From NCBI GenBank assembly GCA_946611025.1, contig CAMOCR010000033.1:1-7913 (forward strand): a stretch of 7,913 nt of DNA. Direction: 5' to 3'. Of this stretch, positions 1 through 5,550 are shown piece after piece; within the stretch, counting starts at the first letter, position 1; every line of letters starts with the position of its first letter. Made by a program: the position numbers and the translations under genes. This DNA comes from an uncultured Alphaproteobacteria bacterium. GTDB taxonomy: Bacteria > Pseudomonadota > Alphaproteobacteria > Rs-D84. A model generated the notes under the pieces. The model had not been told where the DNA came from, did no database searches, and worked only from the letters and a program-made list of their open reading frames with translations.

Positions 1-279
1 TTGGGGCTGGACAATTTAACAATTTACCATGGTCGCGTTGAAGATTTTATTAAACAAATGCCGGCAAATTCATCAAACTGTGTTTTCACCGCGCGCGCAT
101 TTGCACCATTGGTTAAAATATTAGACTATACAAAATCAAAAAAATGCCGGCTTTTTTTATTAAAAGGCCGGGAAATTGAAACCGAAGTCGCAACCGCAAA
201 ACAAAAACATAAATTCAAATACAATTTAATACCGTCTAAAACCGGTGACGGATTTATAATCATTATTGAAAAATTATAA
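1..279 (+). CDS. rsmG: 16S rRNA (guanine-N7) methyltransferase RsmG, C-terminal fragment
   Basis: The frame is open from the first base to a TAA stop at 277-279, so this is the 3' end (about 92 codons) of a gene that begins upstream; the TTG at position 1 should not be taken as its start. RsmG (GidB) uses S-adenosylmethionine to methylate a guanine N7 in the 530 loop of 16S rRNA in the cytoplasm. The family's C-terminal pattern is visible: a GRVEDF segment near residues 11-16, TARAFAPL at about 30-37, the LLKGREIE strand-loop at about 53-60, and a terminal strand-rich segment ending in FIIIIEKL. The SAM-binding N-terminal half lies outside the window. The neighbours support the call, because rsmG directly followed by parA and parB is a classic origin-proximal order. 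No hairpin terminator is evident after the stop. Confidence 0.9.
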   Translation: MGLDNLTIYHGRVEDFIKQMPANSSNCVFTARAFAPLVKILDYTKSKKCRLFLLKGREIETEVATAKQKHKFKYNLIPSKTGDGFIIIIEKL

Positions 280-290
280 AAAACACCGGT

Positions 291-306
291 AATTTCACGT
301 GAAATA
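291..306. promoter_or_regulatory. parS: parS-like centromere site 1
   Basis: The central 12 bases, TTTCACGTGAAA (293-304), equal the core of the canonical chromosomal parS TGTTTCACGTGAAACA. Over 16 bases, 13 match; the mismatches are at the first, second and fifteenth positions. ParB dimers bind such sites, load CTP and slide to form the partition complex. The location between rsmG and parA, next to the parAB genes, is where parS sites are often found. It is seen directly as sequence; binding is inferred. Confidence 0.85.
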
Positions 307-337
307 ACTTATAACACATTGTTTTTACACAAATTTC
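292..337. repeat. Tandem unit, copy 1, carrying a parS-like site
   Basis: This 46-bp segment matches the segment at 353-398 at 41 of 46 positions, with an exact offset of 61 bp. The differences are at 308, 317, 330, 332 and 333; three of them are C here against T in the other copy. Each copy starts with the palindrome ATTTCACGTGAAAT and continues through a TTATAACA block and an ATTGTTTTTACA block. The similarity beyond the palindrome points to duplication of a larger unit, not to two independently evolved binding sites. Confidence 0.85.
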
Positions 338-351
338 ATACAAAACATTTT

Positions 352-367
352 TATTTCACGTGAAATA
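352..367. promoter_or_regulatory. parS: parS-like centromere site 2
   Basis: TATTTCACGTGAAATA is a perfect 16-bp palindrome and matches canonical parS at 14 of 16 positions; only the second base and its symmetric partner differ (A and T for G and C). It is the better of the two sites here. It lies about 60 bp upstream of the candidate parA promoter, so ParB loaded here could also influence parAB transcription, which is inferred. Confidence 0.88.
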
Positions 368-398
368 ATTTATAACATATTGTTTTTACATAGTTTTC
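353..398. repeat. Tandem unit, copy 2, carrying a parS-like site
   Basis: This is the second copy of the 46-bp unit described at 292-337, with five mismatches. The similarity fades after about 398, where the sequence becomes the parA upstream region. The 61-bp repeat distance puts the two palindrome centres about six helical turns apart, so ParB dimers on both sites would face roughly the same side of the DNA; that last point is inference. Confidence 0.85.
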
Positions 399-429
399 GC
401 GTTTTAGTTAAATTAATTTTTTAAATACC

Positions 430-456
430 TTGACCGAATACATCGATTCGTATAAT
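430..456 (+). promoter_or_regulatory. Candidate sigma70 promoter for parAB
   Basis: TTGACC at 430-435 and a perfect TATAAT at 451-456 lie on the coding strand ahead of parA. The spacer is 15 bp, shorter than the usual 17. Reading the -10 as AATAAT (454-459) gives 18 bp instead. Transcription would begin near 463, leaving a leader of about 20 nt that still contains the ribosome binding site AAGGA at 468-472. Confidence 0.5.
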
Positions 457-481
457 AATACAAGCACAAGGAAATGGAAAA

Positions 482-1255
482 ATGGTTCAAATAATCGCAT
501 TTGCAAATCAAAAGGGTGGTGTTGGTAAAACCACAACCGCGGTGAACATCGGTGCATCGTTGGCAACAATTGGTCGGCGCGTTTTGCTGATTGACCTGGA
601 TTCCCAGGGAAACGCCGGAACAGGTTTGGGCTTTGTACGCAGTGCGCATCGTCAAAGTGTATATAATGTATTGATGGGGTTGTCGCCTGCGGCGGAAAAT
701 ATTTTAACAACCGCAATTCCAAACATGCACATTATGCCATCATCGATACAAATGGCGGATGCCGAAGTGGAATTGATGGATATCGAACGCCGTGAATACC
801 GCCTGCGTGATGCGTTGGGGCAAATTGCAAACCATTATGATTATATATTATTGGATTGTCCGCCAGCGTTGGGTCTGGTGACAATAAACGCATTGGTTGC
901 AGCAAACTATGTCATTATACCAATGCAGTGTGAATTTTATGCATTAGAAGGCATCACCCATATGGTGAATTCAATTCGTGAAATCCACAACCGGTGGAAT
1001 CCAGAGTTGGAAATCTTGGGTGTTCTGCTGACAATGTACACCAAGCAATATGGCATGACACGCGCGGTTGATGATGATGTACGCAAGAAATTTGGCGACA
1101 CGGTTTTCAAAACGGTTGTTCCGCGCAATGTCCGTGTATCCGAAGCGCCCAGCCACGGGAAGCCGGCATTGTTCTATGACTTTAATTCATCGGGCGCACA
1201 GGCGTATTTGCGTGTTGCAACCGAAGTAATTCAAAAAACAGAGCAGGGGGCTTAA
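482..1255 (+). CDS. parA: Chromosome-partitioning ATPase ParA (Soj type)
   Basis: This 257-residue protein is a ParA/MinD-superfamily ATPase. ATP-bound dimers coat the nucleoid and are released by ParB, which moves the parS-ParB complex and so segregates the chromosome origin. Visible motifs are the deviant Walker A KGGVGKTTT (residues 11-19, with signature lysine 11 and catalytic-loop lysine 16), the A' motif DLDSQGN (38-44) and Walker B ILLDCPP (122-128). There is no N-terminal HTH extension, and the length fits chromosomal Soj-type ParA, so it is not a plasmid P1-type protein. The ATG at 482 is preceded by AAGGA at 468-472. The stop lies 6 bp before parB, indicating translational coupling in an operon. 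Adjacent parS sites and rsmG place it in the origin-proximal segregation locus. Confidence 0.97.
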   Translation: MVQIIAFANQKGGVGKTTTAVNIGASLATIGRRVLLIDLDSQGNAGTGLGFVRSAHRQSVYNVLMGLSPAAENILTTAIPNMHIMPSSIQMADAEVELMDIERREYRLRDALGQIANHYDYILLDCPPALGLVTINALVAANYVIIPMQCEFYALEGITHMVNSIREIHNRWNPELEILGVLLTMYTKQYGMTRAVDDDVRKKFGDTVFKTVVPRNVRVSEAPSHGKPALFYDFNSSGAQAYLRVATEVIQKTEQGA

Positions 1256-1261
1256 AACACA

Positions 1262-2140
1262 ATGGCAAAATTTGGTCTTGGTCGTGGTCTTGATGATCTT
1301 GAACGTGAAATTGGTTCTGTTCCCGACATGTCGATATTGACCGGCGCGGAACGCGTGGTTGTGCGCAAAATTCCATTAAATCAAATTGGTGCAAACCCAG
1401 ACCAGCCACGAAAAACGTTTTCCGCCGAAGAATTAAACGATTTGGCGGCATCTATTCGAGAACGCGGCGTTATTCAGCCGATTTTGCTGCGCGCCGTCAC
1501 CGGTCAACCGCATATGTATGAAATTGTGGCGGGAGAACGGCGGTATCGCGCCAGCAAATTGGCGGGTTTGACCGAAATTCCGGCGATTATAAAAACAATT
1601 TCAAATGAAAACGCAATGGAAATCGCGCTAATTGAAAATGTGCAACGCGAAAACCTGAACCCAATCGAAGAAGCCAACGCGTATAAAAACCTGATGCAAA
1701 AATGCGGCTATGAATTGGCAGATGTTGTACGCCTGATTGGCAAATCCGACAGTTATATTCGCAATGCGATTCGTTTAACAGAATTACCAACATCGGTGCA
1801 AAAAATGGTGCAAGATGGCGATATTTCTGCATCACACGCGCGCACGATCGTTGTTGCCGAAAACCCCGAAGAATTGGCGAACAAAATCAAAAACGAAAAA
1901 CTGTCTGTATCACAAACCGACAAATTGGTTCATAAATCTGGTCGTTCCAACAAAAGCCGCGCATATACGAATCACAATATCGATGAAAAAACATTAAAAT
2001 CGATGGAAACAGGGCTTTCGACCGCGATTGGTGCGCCAACAAAAATTGTTGAACGTCGTGGTGGGGCGGGGCAAATTGTAATATCATTTGCATCGCGCAA
2101 CGAATTAAATGAATTGGTAAAATTATTGCTTAAAAAATAA
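1262..2140 (+). CDS. parB: Chromosome-partitioning protein ParB (Spo0J, CTP-dependent clamp)
   Basis: This 292-residue protein binds parS, uses CTP to close into a DNA clamp that slides along flanking DNA, and stimulates ParA ATPase. The N-terminus carries the short ParA-contacting segment GLGRGLDDL (residues 5-13). The CTP-binding ParB/Srx domain follows, with NPDQPRK (45-51), GERRYR (91-96) and ENVQREN (125-131). A helix-turn-helix DNA-binding region lies at about 150-200 (YELADVVRLIGKS, SHARTIV). A basic, serine-rich linker leads to the C-terminal dimerisation segment, ending in NELVKLLLKK. Length is typical. It starts 6 bp after parA, behind the G-run that closes the parA frame (1246-1250). 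The two parS-like sites upstream of parA are its expected targets. Confidence 0.97.
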   Translation: MAKFGLGRGLDDLEREIGSVPDMSILTGAERVVVRKIPLNQIGANPDQPRKTFSAEELNDLAASIRERGVIQPILLRAVTGQPHMYEIVAGERRYRASKLAGLTEIPAIIKTISNENAMEIALIENVQRENLNPIEEANAYKNLMQKCGYELADVVRLIGKSDSYIRNAIRLTELPTSVQKMVQDGDISASHARTIVVAENPEELANKIKNEKLSVSQTDKLVHKSGRSNKSRAYTNHNIDEKTLKSMETGLSTAIGAPTKIVERRGGAGQIVISFASRNELNELVKLLLKK

Positions 2141-2151
2141 TATATAAAAAC

Positions 2152-2184
2152 AAAAAAAACACCGGCAAACGCCGGTGTTTTTTT
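2152..2184. terminator. Bidirectional intrinsic terminator between parB and pal
   Basis: The stem ACACCGGC (2159-2166) pairs perfectly with GCCGGTGT (2171-2178) around an AAAC loop. It is flanked by A residues on the left (2152-2158) and seven T residues on the right (2178-2184), so a U-tract follows the hairpin on either strand. It can end the parAB transcript from the left and the pal transcript from the right. Confidence 0.92.
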
Positions 2185-2198
2185 ATACAATTAAATAA

Positions 2199-2618
2199 TT
2201 ATTTAACTGTTGTTGTTGCATTACGATTCCATTTCCATGCGTCTTCGCCAGATCCTTGGACCAATGGACGTTCTTTACCGTATGAAATTGTGGAAATACG
2301 TTTTGCACTGATGCCGTCTTTGACAATAACATCTTTGGCTGCGTTTGCACGACGTGCACCCAAAGCCAAGTTGTATTCTGTGGAACCACGTTCGTCGCAA
2401 TTACCAGCAATCTGGATTTTGACATCTTCATGATTCTTCATGTACAACGATTGACCCAACAGGTTCAAACGTGCTGCATCGGAAATTTCCGAAGAGTTAA
2501 ACGCAAAGAACACGCGCTGATCATTCAAATCAGCTGGTTCTGTGACCTTAGATGAACCGCCACATGCCGCCAAGATAGCAGCCGCGCCAGCCAACATAGC
2601 AAAGTTTTTGATTTTCAT
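2199..2618 (-). CDS. pal: Peptidoglycan-associated lipoprotein Pal
   Basis: This 139-residue lipoprotein anchors the outer membrane to peptidoglycan and works with the Tol system during cell constriction. A positively charged start and hydrophobic stretch (residues 2-18) end in the lipobox LAAC, with lipidated cysteine at 19. A short linker leads to an OmpA-like domain (about 35-139). Its diaminopimelate-binding motif appears as GNCDERGSTEYNLALGARRA (72-91), with the conserved Asp75 and Arg77, in an alphaproteobacteria-like variant of the usual GHTDERG. Residue 20 is Gly rather than Asp, so Lol sorting to the outer membrane is expected. The ATG at 2616-2618 is preceded on the minus strand by AAGGGAG, a strong ribosome binding site. 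It is a small Pal (about 150-175 residues is common). No tolQ, tolR, tolA or tolB lies beside it here. Confidence 0.95.
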   Translation of the reverse strand: MKIKNFAMLAGAAAILAACGGSSKVTEPADLNDQRVFFAFNSSEISDAARLNLLGQSLYMKNHEDVKIQIAGNCDERGSTEYNLALGARRANAAKDVIVKDGISAKRISTISYGKERPLVQGSGEDAWKWNRNATTTVK

Positions 2619-2654
2619 GAAAATACTCCCTTGAGTTTTTGTTACTCGCGTTGT

Positions 2655-2683
2655 ATTTTATACCAAAGTATTCGAAAAAGCAA
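2655..2683 (-). promoter_or_regulatory. Candidate sigma70 promoter for pal
   Basis: Read on the minus strand, TTGCTT (2683-2678) and TAAAAT (2660-2655) are separated by 17 bp; an overlapping TATAAA (2662-2657) would give 15 bp. The position, about 35-40 bp upstream of the pal start codon, is right for transcribing pal on its own. The promoter sits in the 80-bp divergent region shared with the UDG-like gene. Confidence 0.55.
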
Positions 2684-2698
2684 GGGAAATCACATAAA

Positions 2699-3454
2699 AT
2701 GTCGATAAACGCGTTACAAGATTTGGTGTTGGCGGGCGTTCAATGGGAAATAAACGAAGTCCCAAACATGCCAAAATACGCCGATTCTGGCGCAATTACG
2801 ACATCGCAAGCTACTGCGTCACACCCAACAACAATTGTTCCACCGATTGCCCCACAACACACAATTTCGATGGCCACCGCTATCGCTATGGCATCGCGTC
2901 CGGGCGATATCGATTCGTTGTGTCGTATGATTGGAGAATTTAACCATCCGTTGCGCCGCGGGGCGACAAATGTTGTTTTGCCACATATTGCACCAAACCC
3001 AAATGGGTTATTGATTTTAACCGATATGCCGGGTGCCGATGATGATGCGTCTGGTGCGATATTGTCCGGTGCAGCGGGCGAAATGATTGATAAAATGTTG
3101 GCGGCGGTTGAAATGTCGCGTGACATGGTGTCTATTGCACCAATGTTGTTCTGGCGTACACCAGGGGGGCGTGCACCAACCGATGAAGAAATTGCCTTGG
3201 CACGACCATTTGTCGACAGATTTATTGAAATGATAAAACCAAGTGTGATTTTGACATTGGGAACATTGCCCGCCACAGAATACGGCCATGTTCAGTTATC
3301 TAAATCACATGGCGCGACCGTTGACACCGCGTGTGGTGCAAAACTGGTCCCGATTTATCATCCAAATTATTTAATGTTAAAGCCATCGGCAAAACGCGAA
3401 GTTTGGACCGCATTACAAAATGTACAAAATTTGTTGAAAACAGTACAAAAATAA
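2699..3454 (+). CDS. Uracil-DNA glycosylase family 4-like protein, atypical motifs
   Basis: This 251-residue protein resembles the family 4 branch of the uracil-DNA glycosylase superfamily, which removes uracil from DNA to begin base excision repair. Family-like features are the motif-1 region TDMPGADDDASG (residues 108-119, versus GEAPGAxED in typical members), SGAAGEMIDKML (123-134), the WRTPGGRAPTDEE block (152-164, versus WRPPGNRTPT), VILTLGTLPA (183-192) and the C-terminal HPNYLM (221-226), followed by KREVW. The first 70 residues are low in family similarity and rich in Ala, Thr and Pro. Only two cysteines are present (75 and 211), so the four-cysteine iron-sulfur site of classic family 4 enzymes is absent, and motif 1 has TD for GE. 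It may be a divergent active glycosylase or one with altered substrate use. The ATG at 2699, with AAGGG at 2682-2686, is preferred over an in-frame TTG at 2639, which would overlap the pal promoter. Confidence 0.75.
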   Translation: MSINALQDLVLAGVQWEINEVPNMPKYADSGAITTSQATASHPTTIVPPIAPQHTISMATAIAMASRPGDIDSLCRMIGEFNHPLRRGATNVVLPHIAPNPNGLLILTDMPGADDDASGAILSGAAGEMIDKMLAAVEMSRDMVSIAPMLFWRTPGGRAPTDEEIALARPFVDRFIEMIKPSVILTLGTLPATEYGHVQLSKSHGATVDTACGAKLVPIYHPNYLMLKPSAKREVWTALQNVQNLLKTVQK

Positions 3455-3478
3455 TAAATAATTTATCAGTATTCAATA

Positions 3479-3494
3479 AAAGGAGCGTACAATT
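3479..3494 (+). promoter_or_regulatory. Ribosome binding site and AUU start codon of infC
   Basis: AAAAGGAG ends at 3485 and is followed after 6 nt by ATT at 3492-3494, in frame with the IF-3 sequence. The in-frame ATG at 3528 has no purine-rich ribosome binding site at a suitable distance. An in-frame stop at 3477-3479 rules out starts further upstream. In E. coli, infC also starts with AUU, which IF-3 itself discriminates against, giving autogenous control. Confidence 0.85.
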
Positions 3495-4043
3495 AAACCT
3501 GTAAATAATCATGATAATCGTCGTGACATGGGGCCACGTATGAACAACCGCATTTTTGCAAAATCGGTTCAAGTTATCACCGCTGATGGCAAAAACCTGG
3601 GGGTTATGCCAACCGCACAAGCATTACAAATCGCCGCCGATGACGGTCTGGATTTGGTTGAAATAAACGCTAATAACACGCCACCCATTGTGAAAATAAT
3701 GGACTATGGCAAATTCAAATATGAACAGAAAAAACGCGCCAGCGAGGCACGCAAGAATCAAAAAACCATCGAATTAAAAGAAGTTTGGGTTAAACCGTTT
3801 ATCGAAGAAAACGATTTGAATATCAAAATGAAAAAGGTTTTTGAATTCTTGGATAACGGAAACAAGGTTAAAATTGCCGTTATGACCCATGGCAATAAAA
3901 AGGTTTTGGCACGTGGCAAAGATGCAATTCCAGAATTGTTTGCACGAATCTTGGAAATTGTGAACGGTCGCGCAACATTGGAATCAAAATCAAAACCCGA
4001 TGAACGCACAAAATCGATTATTATTGCCCCTGTAAAGCAATAA
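3492..4043 (+). CDS. infC: Translation initiation factor IF-3, AUU start
   Basis: Read from ATT at 3492 the protein has 183 residues, very close to the family norm (about 180); from the first ATG (3528) it would lack 12 residues. IF-3 binds the 30S subunit, keeps 50S away and checks the start codon and initiator tRNA. The N-terminal domain is clear: GPRMNNRI (14-21), ITADGKNLGV (29-38), GLDLVEI (52-58) and the signature KIMDYGKFKYEQKK (68-81). A basic linker helix (80-95) leads to the C-terminal domain (about 96-183), beginning KEVWVKPFIEENDLNIKMKK. That domain is divergent: where relatives carry an RFRGRE-like strand-loop this protein has AVMTHGNKKV (129-138). The gene follows the UDG-like gene by 37 bp and may be cotranscribed with it. 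rpmI and rplT, frequent partners, are not downstream; a terminator is. Confidence 0.95.
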   Translation: MKPVNNHDNRRDMGPRMNNRIFAKSVQVITADGKNLGVMPTAQALQIAADDGLDLVEINANNTPPIVKIMDYGKFKYEQKKRASEARKNQKTIELKEVWVKPFIEENDLNIKMKKVFEFLDNGNKVKIAVMTHGNKKVLARGKDAIPELFARILEIVNGRATLESKSKPDERTKSIIIAPVKQ

Positions 4044-4056
4044 TTATGACAAACAT

Positions 4057-4095
4057 AAAAACACCGGACATGGTTTGAAGCATGTCCGGTGTTTT
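4057..4095. terminator. Bidirectional intrinsic terminator between infC and der
   Basis: ACACCGGACATG (4061-4072) pairs perfectly with CATGTCCGGTGT (4081-4092) around an 8-nt loop. AAAA at 4057-4060 and TTTT at 4092-4095 flank the stem, supplying a short U-tract for transcripts from either side. It lies between convergent infC and der and shares its outer stem sequence ACACCGG/CCGGTGT with the parB-pal terminator. Confidence 0.9.
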
Positions 4096-4120
4096 ATTAG
4101 CATATATAAATACACACCAA

Positions 4121-5479
4121 TCAATCAAATGGATTATCAGCCTTTTTGTATTCAATTACTATAGGCAGGTGTTCCCATTTTAATTCTGTTGCAATACCGC
4201 GCCGCAAATACCGCGTATACGATTCAGGTATGTCGGACGCACCCCCAACATTTATTGCGATTCGCATTGGGTGACGACCGGTCTGGCGTGCAAATTTAAT
4301 TTTCATTGGTCGTTTAAGGCGCGACATTGGCGGCTGGCGCGATTCAACCAATTTTTCAACAATGCGGTTTAACAAACTGGTTGGAACGGTTGCCGATGCC
4401 AAATCATATTGTTCATAGATTCGGCGGAACATGTTTTGCACCCCCGTTCCGGTTTCTGCAGACACCGCCAAAATCAATGGTTTTATAATTTGATGAAATG
4501 AATTTGTGAACTGATGCTTTAATTTCAACAGTTTTGCATCACGCAATTCTGGTTCAACCAAGTCCCATTTATTTAACGCGACACATAATATTTTACCCGC
4601 GTCATATACACGACCCGCGATTCCCAGTGCCTGATTTTCAATATTGCGTGTGGCATCAACCATTAAAATAATAACATCTGCCTTGTCAATGGCATCCAGC
4701 GATTTCAACGCAGACAATGTTTCCACATCATCCGTCACCCCCGCCTTGCGGCGCAGACCCGCCGTGTCCATTATAACAATATCACGGCCATAAAATGTCG
4801 TTGGTATTTTTACCGTATCACGTGTAATACCCGGCGCATCTTGGACAATTTGACGTCTTTCCCCCAGAACGCGATTTACAAATGTTGATTTACCAACATT
4901 TGGTTGCCCCATGATGGCAATTTTTATGCGTTCTTGACCGGTGTTCTTGTCGCGGTTCTGCTGTGCAGAAACGGATGCCGGCTTTTTTTCAGCTTTTTCG
5001 CTGGCGATTTTATCCATAAATTCATAAATTTCATCAAAACCGCGTTTGTGTTCCGCCGAAATTAAAACCGGTGCACCAAAGCCCAATTTATAAAAATCGT
5101 TTATATCTGCCAGACGCGATTTCGATTCGCTTTTATTTACCAGCAATAATACCGGTGCATGTGTTTTACGGTGAACGGTTCGCGCCCAATCCATATCTTC
5201 TCCGGTTATGCCGACACGACCATCAACAACAAACAGAACCGCATCGCTTGACGCAATTGCAGAAATTGCCATATCGGTCGAATCGTGTGCAATGCCCGTA
5301 CGCGCGTTTTCCAGCCCCGCCGTATCAGTTATTTCATAATCACGGTCATGAACCACCCCCGACAGCGTATCCCGCGTGACACCCGGCCGGTCATGCACCA
5401 GCGCATCCCGCGTATTTGTCAGCCCATTAAACAATGTCGATTTTCCCGTATTGGGACGACCCGCAATAATTACTTTCAT
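4121..5479 (-). CDS. der: Ribosome-assembly GTPase Der (EngA)
   Basis: This 452-residue protein is a tandem GTPase that acts in 50S subunit maturation. GTPase domain 1 shows G1 GRPNTGKST (residues 7-15), the switch PGVTRD (32-37), G3 DTAG (52-55) and G4 NKSE (115-118). An acidic-basic linker (about 160-183) leads to domain 2, with GQPNVGKST (191-199), PGITRD (216-221), DTAG (238-241) and NKWD (303-306). A KH-like C-terminal domain follows from about residue 350 and ends in KKADNPFD. The duplicated GTPase plus KH arrangement is unique to Der. The frame stays open 28 codons further upstream, but the methionine at 5479 begins exactly at the conserved MKVIIAGRPN and the extra segment does not resemble the family. 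The first G4 has Glu instead of the usual Asp, a variant I recall from alphaproteobacterial Der proteins. Confidence 0.97.
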   Translation of the reverse strand: MKVIIAGRPNTGKSTLFNGLTNTRDALVHDRPGVTRDTLSGVVHDRDYEITDTAGLENARTGIAHDSTDMAISAIASSDAVLFVVDGRVGITGEDMDWARTVHRKTHAPVLLLVNKSESKSRLADINDFYKLGFGAPVLISAEHKRGFDEIYEFMDKIASEKAEKKPASVSAQQNRDKNTGQERIKIAIMGQPNVGKSTFVNRVLGERRQIVQDAPGITRDTVKIPTTFYGRDIVIMDTAGLRRKAGVTDDVETLSALKSLDAIDKADVIILMVDATRNIENQALGIAGRVYDAGKILCVALNKWDLVEPELRDAKLLKLKHQFTNSFHQIIKPLILAVSAETGTGVQNMFRRIYEQYDLASATVPTSLLNRIVEKLVESRQPPMSRLKRPMKIKFARQTGRHPMRIAINVGGASDIPESYTRYLRRGIATELKWEHLPIVIEYKKADNPFD

Positions 5480-5504
5480 ATTATTTTCTCGTTGCTTTTT
5501 TGTA

Positions 5505-5532
5505 ATTATAAAGCAAAAATATAAATAATCAA
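5505..5532 (-). promoter_or_regulatory. Candidate sigma70 promoter for der
   Basis: On the minus strand, TTGATT (5532-5527) and a perfect TATAAT (5510-5505) are spaced by 16 bp. This places transcription start near 5498, about 20 nt before the der ATG. The region is shared with the divergent membrane-protein gene, whose own promoter is not clear from the sequence. Confidence 0.6.
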
Positions 5533-5550
5533 ACCAAAGGAAGTGTTCAC

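Noticed and set aside
2639..2698. A 20-residue N-terminal extension of the UDG-like protein from a TTG
   Set aside because: It would start inside the pal leader, overlaps the pal promoter, and has no ribosome binding site; ATG 2699 is a better start.
2740..3276. A 178-codon open frame antisense to the UDG-like gene
   Set aside because: Its translation has no recognisable domain and is what codon bias on the opposite strand would give; the plus-strand frame has clear family motifs.
4816..4827. A third parS-like palindrome, TATCACGTGTAA
   Set aside because: It has the CACGTG core but differs from the parS core at two positions and lies within the conserved der coding region, at a Thr-Arg-Asp-Thr encoding stretch after the second Walker A motif.
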